A stretch of DNA of 64,000 bases, taken from Accumulibacter phosphatis (lineage in GTDB: Bacteria; Pseudomonadota; Gammaproteobacteria; Burkholderiales; Rhodocyclaceae). Under the pieces are notes generated by a model that saw only the letters and a list, made by a program, of their open reading frames with translations, ran no database searches and was not told the origin of the DNA. Within the stretch, counting starts at the first letter, position 1. Every line of letters starts with the position of its first letter. The stretch is taken from NCBI RefSeq assembly GCF_000024165.1, contig NC_013194.1, forward strand, positions 4,994,519 to 5,058,518. The letters are read 5' to 3'. Below, piece by piece: positions 32,860 to 41,614 of this stretch. The position numbers and the translations under genes were made by a program.

Positions 32860-33105
32860 ATGCCCACGACCCTGACGTTGAAGAACATTCCGGACGTTGT
32901 GTACGACCGACTGAAGCTCTCGGCCGAAACACACCGGCGCAGCATGAACAGTGAAGCGATTGTCTGTCTGGAGGCGGTGCTGCTGCCGAGCAAGCTTACG
33001 CCAACAGAGCGTTTGGCTCGCGCGCGCGAGTTGCGTGCAGCCCTGCCCCAGGCCAAGTTTCGCGCCCACGACATTGATGCCATGAAGCGCGAAGGCCGCT
33101 CATGA
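32860..33105 (+). CDS. vapB: VapB/FitA-type antitoxin
   Basis: The 81-residue protein has a ribbon-helix-helix start, TLTLKNIPDVVYDRLKLSAE, followed by HRRSMNSEAIVCLEA, typical of FitA-like antitoxins. The C-terminal tail should wrap the toxin. GGAG at 32849-32852 favours ATG 32860, although ATG 32833 and 32854 are in frame. The stop overlaps the next ATG. Confidence 0.85.
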   Translation: MPTTLTLKNIPDVVYDRLKLSAETHRRSMNSEAIVCLEAVLLPSKLTPTERLARARELRAALPQAKFRAHDIDAMKREGRS

Positions 33106-33497
33106 TCGTGGTGGACACCAATGTGCTCGCCTACCTCTACTTGCCAGGCGCCCACACGGCCGCAGCTGAGGCGTTGTTCGAGAAGGATCCCGAGTGGGCT
33201 GCGCCCGTTCTCTGGCGGAGTGAATTCCGGAACATTTTGGCGGGCTACATGAGGCGGAAGACGCTTACCTTCGACCAGGCCTGGGAGCTCCAGAGCGAGG
33301 CCGAAAGCCTGTTGCTTGGCAGTGAGTTCGATGTGGACTCACAAGCGGTACTTGAACTGGTACGCGACAGCAATTGCTCGGCCTACGACTGCGAGTTCGT
33401 CGCGCTCGCGATGAAGCTCAACACGAGGTTCGTGACGATGGACAAGAAACTGCTCCAGGCCTTCCCGGAGTGCGCACTGCAGTTGGCTGCGGGTTAG
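33102..33497 (+). CDS. vapC: VapC toxin, PIN-domain ribonuclease
   Basis: The 131-residue PIN-domain protein shows the acidic set D5 (VVDTN), E41 (RSEFRN), D96 (SAYDCEF) and D114 (VTMDKKL), expected to hold Mg2+. VapC toxins cleave tRNA or rRNA when the antitoxin is lost. ATGA overlap with vapB. The pair lies in the accessory patch between the SIR2-like gene and draT. Confidence 0.92.
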   Translation: MIVVDTNVLAYLYLPGAHTAAAEALFEKDPEWAAPVLWRSEFRNILAGYMRRKTLTFDQAWELQSEAESLLLGSEFDVDSQAVLELVRDSNCSAYDCEFVALAMKLNTRFVTMDKKLLQAFPECALQLAAG

Positions 33498-33848
33498 CCT
33501 TTGAGGTAACCGATCGCCGGAGCGCGAAGCGCGCAGGGAACCTGCAAGTGCAGCTTGCAGGCGGTTCGCTTGACCGATAGGCGTCATCGCGGCTTCATGG
33601 GAACGCCCAGCCGCCTCGTAGCGACTCGACGGCCAAGATGGCGAAGCGCGCTGTTGCGCGCAACAAGATTGAGTCGCATATCGTCCCGGTTGAGGAGGCC
33701 TGGGACTGCTGCCTGTCGCCAAGAGGGTTAGGTCTTTCCTTTCACCTCCAGTCAGGCCGCGCGGGAACGAGGAAAACGGAAAGACCTGAACCCGTTTCTT
33801 TTTCTTCGCTTCTTCGCGTTTGTCTTACGTACTCGTTAGAACTCGTCC
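33498..33848. other. No gene; REP-like inverted repeat
   Basis: AGGTCTTTCC (33730-33739) and GGAAAGACCT (33779-33788) form inverted arms around a GC-rich centre. A CTGAACCCG string follows. The wording resembles the other REP-like pieces in this window. Nothing else is evident. Confidence 0.45.
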
Positions 33849-34460
33849 TCATGAACGAAGCAGTAAGAAGAGCGGAGAACTTAGCGCTATAAAGCCGACA
33901 ACGTTCAGAACCACGCTCCCCCAGAAGGCAGAACGAAACGACGCTTTGTTCGACTTATGGCGCAAGACCTGCTGCGCAATGATGGCCCCAGGCCAACCAC
34001 AGGCAAAGCCAAGAAGAATCAACGTCTTTTCCGGCACTCGCCGGCGACCAGCTATTGCTGCCGATTTGTCAATTGCATACGTGATGAAGCATACGACACT
34101 GGCAGCGAAGTACAAACCCACTACCCAATTTGGGACACGCCATAGTATGGCGACAACAAGGAAAACAAGAAGAAAAGCAGCAATGGCGAAATAACTTGCG
34201 GTTCCCCATTGAGCAGGCGAGTCATTACGCTTGCGAGAGGTAGAGCGAGCTACTTGGACGGGTTGCACGCGTTTGGCTCGCTTTTTCCCTTCTGCGTTCA
34301 TCTCGATTTCGAACGTCAGGCGCTGGCCAATCTGAGGCCGACCCAAACGGGTCTCAAAAGCCTTGATGTGCACGAAAATCTCCTGCCCGCCAAGTGATGG
34401 TTCGATAAAACCAAAACCTCGGTCGTCGTTCCATGATTTGAGAGTTCCGTCGATTCGCAT
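33849..34460 (-). CDS. Cold-shock domain plus DUF1294 membrane protein
   Basis: The 203-residue protein begins with a cold-shock domain (GTLKSWNDDRGFGFIEP, then IFVHIKAF) of about 65 residues. A basic linker follows, then a DUF1294 membrane region with about four helices and the motif YAIDKSAAIAGRRRVPE. The fusion is common in proteobacteria; function is unknown, presumably nucleic-acid binding at the membrane. Start ATG 34460. Confidence 0.88.
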   Translation of the reverse strand: MRIDGTLKSWNDDRGFGFIEPSLGGQEIFVHIKAFETRLGRPQIGQRLTFEIEMNAEGKKRAKRVQPVQVARSTSRKRNDSPAQWGTASYFAIAAFLLVFLVVAILWRVPNWVVGLYFAASVVCFITYAIDKSAAIAGRRRVPEKTLILLGFACGWPGAIIAQQVLRHKSNKASFRSAFWGSVVLNVVGFIALSSPLFLLLRS

Positions 34461-34500
34461 AATTATTGTGTAGGTTCTAATCGTCCCAATTGGCAAGCTG

Positions 34501-34770
34501 CTAACAGATGGCCAGCTCTGCGCTCCTGCGGACCGTGGTTTCATCAACGGGCAGCACATCAGTGAGCTTCATCACAGTATCCGCAAAGGCATAAGCCTTC
34601 GTCCGATCAAACCTGAGCTTCCGCAGGCAGACATTGATGGCCTAATTGATGACCTGCGCACTGACCACCGGACACGCCGCCAGGATGCCGCGCGCGATCT
34701 CCGCCTTGCGGCTGTTCTTCCCAATAACACACAGGACGACGTTCGTATCAGCGAAGCACTTCGCGGTCAT
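34501..34770 (-). pseudogene. Decayed vapC toxin gene
   Basis: The frame opens MTAKCFADTNVVLCVIG, a PIN-domain start with the first aspartate. An in-frame TAG at codon 43 (34642-34644) interrupts it, after which PIN-like sequence resumes (CLRKLRFDRTKAYAFADTVM). It ends early at codon 90, about 40 codons short of a full VapC. Both defects should inactivate the toxin. Confidence 0.85.
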
Positions 34771-34957
34771 AGCACTGATCACGGTTGAACTTGCCATCAA
34801 ACACCGCGCCGAACTGGTCGAATTCGCTCCTGTCCGCAGTTGCCGCCACTGCCTGCGCGCGCCTGGCCTTGAGGTAGCCGACAAAATCCAGCACTTCGCG
34901 CGCGTCCGTCTCAGGCCGCGTCTGCACTTCCTCGACAATTTTTTCCATTTTGTTCAT
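34748..34957 (-). CDS. Orphan VapB-like antitoxin (DUF2281 type)
   Basis: The 69-residue protein has the short motif ETDAREVLDFVGYLKARRAQ near the N-terminus, as in DUF2281/VapB antitoxins. Its 3' end overlaps the start of the broken vapC by 23 bp. With the toxin dead it is an orphan, perhaps a remnant or a cross-neutraliser. Bases 34958-35193 hold no recognised gene. Confidence 0.7.
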   Translation of the reverse strand: MNKMEKIVEEVQTRPETDAREVLDFVGYLKARRAQAVAATADRSEFDQFGAVFDGKFNRDQCYDREVLR

Positions 34958-35193
34958 GGTTTGCCACTCCAGACAATTGGCCGAAGTCCAATCGACAGCC
35001 CGACGGACTTTCGGTCAAGGAGTCCCCTTCGACGACAATCTTGCCGCCAACGACGGTACCCCGTCGTGAGTTGCTTGAGGAAGATAGTACAGCACGGCTG
35101 CTGCGATGGCAGCCCTTTGCGGCCTCCGCACATGGCGTTCGCTCAAAGCCGGTCGTCGGTACGTACAGCCTGAACTGACAGCAAGCGGCTCCG

Positions 35194-36060
35194 CTAGAAG
35201 CGCGCCAGCCGCACCCGATACAGGCCGCCGATCACCACATACTCGTCCTCACCACGCAGCATGCCCGGCAGCAAGCGGCTGAAGAAAGCCAGTTTCGGCA
35301 GCGGCACATCGACGGCCAGCAGATCGTCACCGAATTCTCCGGCGCGCTCGCGCGAGCGGGAGAAGGAATTGATGTTGTTGAGCAGCAGCACCTTCTCCCC
35401 CTGCCTGTTGTCCTGCACGGTTTCGTGCTCGGCGAGACGATTCACACCCCGATACAGACGCAGATGCGTGCGTTGCGGAAACTGCCGGGCCAGTTCGTAC
35501 TGGGTGTAGGCGTAGAGCAGGTCGAGTTGGGACTCCAGGGCATTGGTGCCGCGCAGGCCTTGCGCGCGGATTTCCACATAGCGCTGCCAGGCGGCGCTGC
35601 CGGGTTCGCGCAGCGGTTCCCCATGGTGGCGCGGACTGAGCCCGAAGCGCGACTCGACCCAGCCCTTCAACACCGCAGCCTCCCGGCTCTCGCTGTCGAA
35701 CGCCCAGCCGCGCACCACGCGCAGGTAACTGGCCTTGGCGCGCGCGCCGGACTGGCCCGTGACGAGGCCGGCATCCTCGGGTTGCCGCAGGCGAAAGTGG
35801 TTCTCCATGTAACCCGCAAAACGCTCGGCGCGCTCGCCGGCACCGGGAATGTCGTCCAGCAGGGCCCACAAGGGTTTGTGCAGATCGGCCACGCCGTCGA
35901 TCTGCAAGGGCGTCGGGTGCCGTTGATAGGTCAGGCCACCGAGGATGTCGGCCGGCAGGTTGCAGCGGTTGATCGGCAAGCGGGCCAGACGCGGCAGCGT
36001 CGAAAAGATCTCGCCCTCCTTGTCGGGAGCGCGACAAACGCTCGCCGGAATGTCGGACAT
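35194..36060 (-). CDS. draT: NAD+-dinitrogen-reductase ADP-ribosyltransferase DraT
   Basis: DraT inactivates NifH by transferring ADP-ribose from NAD+ to its conserved arginine. The 288-residue protein contains the family segment INRCNLPADILGGLTYQRHP near residue 30 and FDSESREAAVLKGWVESRFG. It is divergent from nifH. ATG 36060 (MSDIPAS) is preferred, with ATG-type start 36105 as alternative. The NifA site of nifH lies in its first codons. Confidence 0.92.
   Translation of the reverse strand: MSDIPASVCRAPDKEGEIFSTLPRLARLPINRCNLPADILGGLTYQRHPTPLQIDGVADLHKPLWALLDDIPGAGERAERFAGYMENHFRLRQPEDAGLVTGQSGARAKASYLRVVRGWAFDSESREAAVLKGWVESRFGLSPRHHGEPLREPGSAAWQRYVEIRAQGLRGTNALESQLDLLYAYTQYELARQFPQRTHLRLYRGVNRLAEHETVQDNRQGEKVLLLNNINSFSRSRERAGEFGDDLLAVDVPLPKLAFFSRLLPGMLRGEDEYVVIGGLYRVRLARF
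36021..36036 (+). promoter_or_regulatory. NifA upstream activator site for nifH
   Basis: TGT (36021-36023), ten bases, ACA (36034-36036). It lies about 99 bp before the -24 element of the nifH promoter and inside the draT coding start, so it might also affect draT. Confidence 0.75.
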
Positions 36061-36134
36061 CGGCGTTTCTTCGGCCTTCGCCGGAATCGGTGAAAGGCTT
36101 GCCACGTCAGGGTTTCAGCGGCTTCGCCGGGAAC

Positions 36135-36150
36135 TGGCACGCTCTGTGCA
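36135..36150 (+). promoter_or_regulatory. Sigma-54 promoter of nifHDK
   Basis: TGGCACGCTCTGTGCA matches TGGCACG-N4-TTGCA with one mismatch (G for the first T of the -12 box). It lies 77 bp before the nifH ATG. Confidence 0.85.
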
Positions 36151-36227
36151 CAAGCCCTGTCAGGAGCGCGGGATTCTTCCTTGCTTCAGATGATTTCAAC
36201 GCAGGACTTCAACCAGGAGATTGCATC

Positions 36228-37136
36228 ATGGCAAAACTTCGTCAGGCCGCCATCTACGGCAAGGGCGGTATCGGCAAGTCTACCACCACCCAGAACCTCG
36301 TCGCCGCTTTGGCGGAAATCGGCAAGAAGGTGATGATCGTCGGCTGCGACCCGAAAGCCGATTCGACGCGACTGATCCTGCACAGCAAGGCGCAGAACTC
36401 GGTGATGGGTCTCGCCGCCGAAGCCGGTTCGGTCGAGGACCTCGAACTCGAGGATGTGATGTCGGTCGGTTACGGTGGCATCAAGTGCGTCGAGTCGGGT
36501 GGCCCGGAGCCCGGTGTCGGCTGTGCCGGTCGCGGCGTCATTACCGCCATCAACTTCCTCGAAGAAGAGGGCGCCTATGACGAGGACCTCGAGTTCGTTT
36601 TCTATGACGTACTCGGCGACGTCGTCTGCGGTGGCTTCGCGATGCCGATCCGCGAGAACAAGGCGCAGGAAATCTACATCGTCTGCTCGGGCGAGATGAT
36701 GGCCATGTACGCCGCCAACAATATCGCCAAGGGCATCGTGAAATACGCCAACTCCGGCGGTGTGCGCCTCGCCGGGCTGATCTGCAACAGCCGCAACACC
36801 GACCGCGAGGACGAGCTGATCATGGCGCTGGCGGCCAAGCTGGGCACCCAGATGATCCATTTCATCCCGCGTCACAACATCGTCCAGCACGCCGAGATCC
36901 GCCGCATGACGGTGATCGAGTACGACCCGACGGCGGCGCAGGCCGACGAGTACCGCACCCTGGCGAAGAAGATCGTCGACAACAAGAACTTCGTGATCCC
37001 GACGCCGGTGACCATGGACGAACTCGAGGAGCTGTTGATGGAGTTCGGCATCCTGGAAGCCGACGACGAGTCGATCATCGGCAAGACCGCCGCCCAACTC
37101 GCGGCCGAAACCGCCGAAGCGCTCGCTGCTGCCTGA
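36228..37136 (+). CDS. nifH: Nitrogenase iron protein NifH
   Basis: NifH passes electrons to the MoFe protein with ATP hydrolysis. The 302-residue protein has Walker A GKGGIGKS (11-18), cluster cysteines C99 (GVGCAGRG) and C134 (DVVCGGF), and R102, the target of DraT. An AGGAGA site precedes the ATG. It is the first gene after a sigma-54 promoter, 81 bp before nifD. Longer in-frame starts upstream were rejected because family start and ribosome site agree on 36228. Confidence 0.98.
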   Translation: MAKLRQAAIYGKGGIGKSTTTQNLVAALAEIGKKVMIVGCDPKADSTRLILHSKAQNSVMGLAAEAGSVEDLELEDVMSVGYGGIKCVESGGPEPGVGCAGRGVITAINFLEEEGAYDEDLEFVFYDVLGDVVCGGFAMPIRENKAQEIYIVCSGEMMAMYAANNIAKGIVKYANSGGVRLAGLICNSRNTDREDELIMALAAKLGTQMIHFIPRHNIVQHAEIRRMTVIEYDPTAAQADEYRTLAKKIVDNKNFVIPTPVTMDELEELLMEFGILEADDESIIGKTAAQLAAETAEALAAA

Positions 37137-37217
37137 GGCGCCTCGACTGCGCCATACCGTCTCAACCCGCGGCTGCCGCGCACACATGAGTGCCGGCATC
37201 CAAGAAGGAGAAGCAGG

Positions 37218-38711
37218 ATGTCTGAATTGACACGTGAAGAAACCGAGGCCCTGATTCAGGAAGTGCTCGAGGTGTATCCCGAGAAGGCCCGGAAGGACCG
37301 CGCCAAGCACTTGGCGGCCAACGACCAGTCGGTCGAACAATCGAAGAAGTGCATCACTTCCAACCGCAAGTCCCTGCCCGGCGTGATGACCGTCCGCGGC
37401 TGTGCCTACGCCGGTTCCAAGGGGGTGGTGTGGGGTCCGATCAAGGACATGATCCACGTCTCGCACGGCCCGATCGGCTGCGGCCAGTACTCGCGCGCCG
37501 GTCGCCGCAACTATTACGTCGGCACCACCGGCGTGGACACCTTCGGGACCATGAACTTCACCTCCGACTTCCAGGAGAAGGACATCGTCTTCGGCGGCGA
37601 CAAGAAGCTGGCCAAGCTGATCGCCGAGATCGAGATGCTGTTTCCGCTGCACAAGGGGATTTCCGTGCAGTCGGAGTGCCCGATCGGGCTGATCGGCGAC
37701 GACATCGAGGCGGTTGCCAAGAAGGGCGCCAAGGAGATGGACAAGCCGATCGTGCCGGTGCGCTGCGAAGGCTTCCGGGGCGTTTCGCAGTCGCTCGGGC
37801 ATCACATCGCCAACGATTCGATCCGCGACTGGGTCCTCGACAAGCGCGACGGTCAGGCCTTCGAAGCCACGCCCTACGACGTTTCGATCATCGGTGACTA
37901 CAACATCGGCGGCGATGCCTGGGCATCGCGCATCCTGCTCGAGGAGATGGGCCTGCGGGTGGTCTCGCAGTGGTCCGGTGACGGCACCCTGGCGGAGATC
38001 GAAAAGACGCCGAAGGTCAAGCTCAACCTCCTGCACTGCTACCGCTCGATGAACTACATCAGCCGCCACATGGAGGAGAAGTACGGCATTCCCTGGCTGG
38101 AATACAACTTCTTCGGCCCGACCAAGATTGCCGAGTCGTTGCGCGCGATTGCCGCGCAGTTCGACGACCACATCAAGGAAGGCGCCGAGCGCGTGATCGC
38201 CAAGTACCAGCCGATGATGGAAGCGGTGATCGCCAAGTACAAGCCGCGCCTGCAGGGCAAGACGGTGATGCTCTACGTCGGCGGCCTGCGCCCGCGGCAC
38301 GTCATCGGCGCCTACGAGGATCTCGGCATGCAGGTGATCGGCACCGGCTACGAGTTCGCGCACAACGACGACTACGACCGCACGATCAAGGAAATGGGCA
38401 ACGCCACGCTGCTCTACGACGACGCGACCGGCTTCGAACTGGAGGAGTTCATCAAGCGGATGAAGCCCGATCTGGTCGGTTCCGGTATCAAGGAAAAGTA
38501 CGTCTTCCAGAAGATGGGCATCCCGCTGCGCCAGATGCACTCCTGGGACTACTCCGGTCCGTATCACGGTTACGACGGCTTTGCCATCTTCGCCCGCGAC
38601 ATGGACATGGCGATTTCCAACCCCTGCTGGAGCAAGCAGACGCCGCCGTGGAAAAAGCAGCCGGAAGCTCTCGAGCCGACCGAAGAAGGCGATCTGAAGA
38701 AGGTCGCCTGA
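37218..38711 (+). CDS. nifD: Nitrogenase MoFe protein alpha chain NifD
   Basis: The 497-residue chain holds FeMo-cofactor. P-cluster cysteines C62, C88 and C154 are present, as are the cofactor ligands C274 (LLHCYRS) and H441 (RQMHSWDY), and H195 (SLGHHIAN) near the active site. This set marks a Mo-type enzyme. An AAGGAGAAG site precedes the ATG. Confidence 0.98.
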   Translation: MSELTREETEALIQEVLEVYPEKARKDRAKHLAANDQSVEQSKKCITSNRKSLPGVMTVRGCAYAGSKGVVWGPIKDMIHVSHGPIGCGQYSRAGRRNYYVGTTGVDTFGTMNFTSDFQEKDIVFGGDKKLAKLIAEIEMLFPLHKGISVQSECPIGLIGDDIEAVAKKGAKEMDKPIVPVRCEGFRGVSQSLGHHIANDSIRDWVLDKRDGQAFEATPYDVSIIGDYNIGGDAWASRILLEEMGLRVVSQWSGDGTLAEIEKTPKVKLNLLHCYRSMNYISRHMEEKYGIPWLEYNFFGPTKIAESLRAIAAQFDDHIKEGAERVIAKYQPMMEAVIAKYKPRLQGKTVMLYVGGLRPRHVIGAYEDLGMQVIGTGYEFAHNDDYDRTIKEMGNATLLYDDATGFELEEFIKRMKPDLVGSGIKEKYVFQKMGIPLRQMHSWDYSGPYHGYDGFAIFARDMDMAISNPCWSKQTPPWKKQPEALEPTEEGDLKKVA

Positions 38712-38774
38712 GAGAAATTTACCTCAACTTGTGTCCGCGTCCACAAATGGGTGGCGCGGGCAAAGGAGATGAAG

Positions 38775-40343
38775 ATGCAAGCTGTAGATGATATCAAGCC
38801 CTGCTTTCCGCTTTTCGGCGACGACGACTACCAGGCGTCGCTGAAGAACAAACAGGAACTGTTCGAAGAGCGCCATTCGCCGGAGAAGGTGCAGGAGGTT
38901 TTCCTCTGGACGACAACCCAGGAATATCAGGATCTCAACTTCAAGCGCGAGGCGCTGACCGTCGATCCCGCCAAGGCCTGCCAGCCGCTTGGTGCCGTGC
39001 TGTGTGCGCTAGGCTTCGAGAAGACGCTGCCCTACGTGCATGGCTCGCAAGGCTGCGTCTCGTATTTCCGCACCTATTTCAATCGCCACTTCAAGGAGCC
39101 GATCTGCTGCGTCTCGGATTCGATGACCGAGGACGCCGCGGTATTCGGCGGCCAGAAGAACATGTTCGACGGCCTCGAGAATGCGCGCGCGATCTACAAG
39201 CCGGAAATGATCGCGGTATCGACGACCTGCATGGCCGAGGTGATCGGCGACGACCTGAATGCCTTCATCAACAACGCCAAGAAGGAAGGGCACGTGCCGG
39301 ACGAGTTCCCGGTGCCCTTTGCGCACACGCCGTCCTTCGTCGGTTCGCACGTCACCGGCTGGGACAACATGTTCGAGGGCATCATGCGCTCGTTCACGCT
39401 GAACCACATGGCCGACAAGGCGCCAGGCAAGAACGGCAAGCTCAACTTCGTTCCCGGCTTCGAGACCTACCTGGGCAATTTCCGCGTCATCAAGCGGATG
39501 ATGGCGGAAATGGGCGTCGACGCCACGCTGCTCTCGGACCCGACCGAGGTGCTCGACACGCCCGCCGACGGCGAGTTCAGGATGTACGCTGGTGGTACGA
39601 CGCAGGCGGAAATCAAGGATGCGCCGAACGCGATCAGCACCCTGCTGCTGCAGCCCTACCAGCTCGACAAGACGAAGAAGCTGCTCGAGAACACGTGGAA
39701 CCATGAGGTGCCCAAGCTCAACATCCCGATGGGCGTCGACTGGACGGACGAGTTGCTCATGAAGGTCTCGGAACTGACCGGCAAACCGATTCCGGAATCC
39801 CTGGCCAGGGAGCGCGGTCGCCTGGTCGACATGATGTCCGATTCGCACGCCTGGCTGCACGGCAAGAAATTTGCCCTCTACGGCGATCCCGACTTTGTCA
39901 TGGGAATGGTCAAGATCCTCTTCGAGTGCGGCGCCGAGCCGACACACGTGCTCAGTCACAACGGCAGCAAGCGCTGGCTGAAGGCGATGGAAAAGATGAT
40001 CGCCGAAAGCCCCTTTGGCAGCAACGCCAAAGCGTACACCGGCCTCGACCTGTGGCACCTGCGATCCTTGTGCTTCACCGACAAGCCGGACTTCCTGATC
40101 GGCAACAGCTACGGCAAGTTCATCCAGCGCGACACCCTGCACAAGGGCAAAGCCTTCGAAGTGCCGCTGATCCGCATCGGCTTCCCGCTGTTCGACCGTC
40201 ACCATCTGCATCGCCAGACGACGCTCGGCTACGAGGGCGCGATGCAGGTGGTCACCACGCTGGTCAATGCGGTGCTCGAGCATCTGGACGAAGAAACGAT
40301 GGGCATGGCCACCACCGACTACAACTTCGACCTGGTGCGCTGA
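38775..40343 (+). CDS. nifK: Nitrogenase MoFe protein beta chain NifK
   Basis: The 522-residue chain shares the P-cluster through C69 (AKACQPLG), C94 (GSQGCVSY) and C151 (STTCMAEV). The start ATG 38775 is chosen because AAAGGAG (38762-38768) lies 6 bp before it; ATG 38769 is too close. It follows nifD by 63 bp and pairs with it in the alpha2-beta2 tetramer. Confidence 0.98.
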   Translation: MQAVDDIKPCFPLFGDDDYQASLKNKQELFEERHSPEKVQEVFLWTTTQEYQDLNFKREALTVDPAKACQPLGAVLCALGFEKTLPYVHGSQGCVSYFRTYFNRHFKEPICCVSDSMTEDAAVFGGQKNMFDGLENARAIYKPEMIAVSTTCMAEVIGDDLNAFINNAKKEGHVPDEFPVPFAHTPSFVGSHVTGWDNMFEGIMRSFTLNHMADKAPGKNGKLNFVPGFETYLGNFRVIKRMMAEMGVDATLLSDPTEVLDTPADGEFRMYAGGTTQAEIKDAPNAISTLLLQPYQLDKTKKLLENTWNHEVPKLNIPMGVDWTDELLMKVSELTGKPIPESLARERGRLVDMMSDSHAWLHGKKFALYGDPDFVMGMVKILFECGAEPTHVLSHNGSKRWLKAMEKMIAESPFGSNAKAYTGLDLWHLRSLCFTDKPDFLIGNSYGKFIQRDTLHKGKAFEVPLIRIGFPLFDRHHLHRQTTLGYEGAMQVVTTLVNAVLEHLDEETMGMATTDYNFDLVR

Positions 40344-40378
40344 GCGCGCTCAGTGCGCCGAGTGTGCTGAATCCGCGC

Positions 40379-40403
40379 GACGGGGACGTTCGCCGTTCCC
40401 GTC
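40379..40403 (+). other. Hairpin between nifK and nifT
   Basis: GACGGGGAC and GTTCCCGTC form a 9-bp stem (one G-T pair) with a 7-base loop. It may slow or stabilise the 3' end of the nifHDK transcript; no T-run, so full termination is unlikely. Confidence 0.4.
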
Positions 40404-40425
40404 GCCAACTGCAAGGGGAGGTCAA

Positions 40426-40650
40426 ATGGCCAACATCATGGTCGGCAAGACGGCTGTCGGTGCCTACTCGTTCTACCTGCCGAAACGCGATCTGGAGGAC
40501 GCCATCGTCTCGATGGAGTACGACAGCGCCGACAAGTGGGGCGGCGAGATCCGGCTCAACAATGGCGGCACCTATTACATTGAACCGCAGGCCCTGCCTG
40601 CACGCTTCCCAATCTCGCTGCGCGCCAGGCGACTGGATGCGGCGGAGTAG
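40426..40650 (+). CDS. nifT: NifT/FixU
   Basis: The 74-residue protein has the NifT pattern: FYLPKRDLEDAIVSMEYDSA, then WGGEIRLNNGGTYYIE. NifT is conserved after nifK, and its role is unclear. AAGGGGAGG precedes the ATG. Confidence 0.93.
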   Translation: MANIMVGKTAVGAYSFYLPKRDLEDAIVSMEYDSADKWGGEIRLNNGGTYYIEPQALPARFPISLRARRLDAAE

Positions 40651-40673
40651 GACATGCAACGGAGAGTTACACC

Positions 40674-40871
40674 ATGGCAATGAAAATCATCCAGGCTGAA
40701 TGCACCTCCTGCGGCGACTGCAAGCCGGTCTGCCCGACCAGTTCGATCACCAGCAAGGCCGGCATGTACAAGATCAACGTCGACACCTGCACCGAATGCG
40801 AAGGCGAGTTCGATTCGCCGCAGTGCCTCGATGCCTGTCCGGCAGGCGAATCCTGCATCGTCTTCATCTAG
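40674..40871 (+). CDS. 2[4Fe-4S] ferredoxin in the nifHDKT operon
   Basis: The 65-residue protein has C10, C13, C16, C20 and C39, C42, C51, C55, the second motif with the long nif-type insertion, as in FdxN. An extra C61 lies at the end. It lies 23 bp after nifT and 14 bp before the NifY-like gene. It is a second, distinct copy of the type found after nifB. Confidence 0.9.
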   Translation: MAMKIIQAECTSCGDCKPVCPTSSITSKAGMYKINVDTCTECEGEFDSPQCLDACPAGESCIVFI

Positions 40872-40885
40872 ACTCCGGGGAGGCC

Positions 40886-41614
40886 ATGATGGCGCAGTCG
40901 ATTACCCGCGAAGCGGCGCTACGCGTTGCCCTCGCCGCCCGCGAACTGGGCAGTGTGTCGGCCAGGGAACTCGTTTCGGCGCTGGTCGGGCGGCTGGAGC
41001 TGCCGCTGACCGAGGCCAAACTCGCCACCGTCACGGTGGCGGACTTGCAGCTCGTGCTGCAGGGGGACGAGGTGATCGAAAGCGCTGTGCCGCGCGAGCA
41101 GCTCAAGCAGGCGGTCCGCCTGCTCTGGGGTGAAGGTATCGCCAAGCGCGACCTGCCGCCGGTGGCAAGCTACACCGACGGCGACATGCCGGGCTCGATC
41201 CGCGTCGCCTGCGCCTCGAACCGCGAGCAATTGCTCGACGGTCACTTCGGCTCCTGCGAGCGCTTCCTCGTCTATCAGGTGTCGCCGGACGAGGTGCGGC
41301 TGATCGACGTGCGGCCGACGCTTGCCGCCGACCACGCCGAGGATCGCAACGTCGCCCGCGCGGCGCTGATCAACGATTGCCAGATCGTCTACGTGCAGTC
41401 GATCGGCGGCCCGGCGACGGCCAAGGTCGTGCGCGCCGGCGTGCATCCGGTCAAGGTCACCAACCGGGGGGACTCGGGCGGCGAAGCGCCGCAGGCGCTC
41501 GCCCAGTTGCAGCAGGCCTTGCGCCATCCTCCGCCGTGGCTGGCCCGCATCATGGGCGTCGAAGCCGGCTCACTGGCCCACTTTGCGGCGGATCTCGCCG
41601 CCGGGGAGGCATGA
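40886..41614 (+). CDS. NifY/NafY-like FeMo-cofactor chaperone
   Basis: The 242-residue protein has an N-terminal helical domain (about 1-95) and a C-terminal NifX/NifB-type domain (IRVACASNREQLLDGHFGSC to about residue 225). The two-domain layout fits NifY/NafY, which hold FeMo-cofactor or apo-nitrogenase. GGGGAGG precedes the ATG; ATG 40889 is equally possible. NifX alone lacks the N-terminal domain. Confidence 0.8.
   Translation: MMAQSITREAALRVALAARELGSVSARELVSALVGRLELPLTEAKLATVTVADLQLVLQGDEVIESAVPREQLKQAVRLLWGEGIAKRDLPPVASYTDGDMPGSIRVACASNREQLLDGHFGSCERFLVYQVSPDEVRLIDVRPTLAADHAEDRNVARAALINDCQIVYVQSIGGPATAKVVRAGVHPVKVTNRGDSGGEAPQALAQLQQALRHPPPWLARIMGVEAGSLAHFAADLAAGEA

Noticed and set aside
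32201..32932. A 243-codon minus-strand frame between the SIR2-like gene and vapB
   Set aside because: Composition is not protein-like and it crosses a REP-like string; no start signal or family match.
36186..38567. A 793-codon open frame opposite nifH and nifD
   Set aside because: Antisense shadow of highly conserved nif genes; no start signal or recognisable domain.
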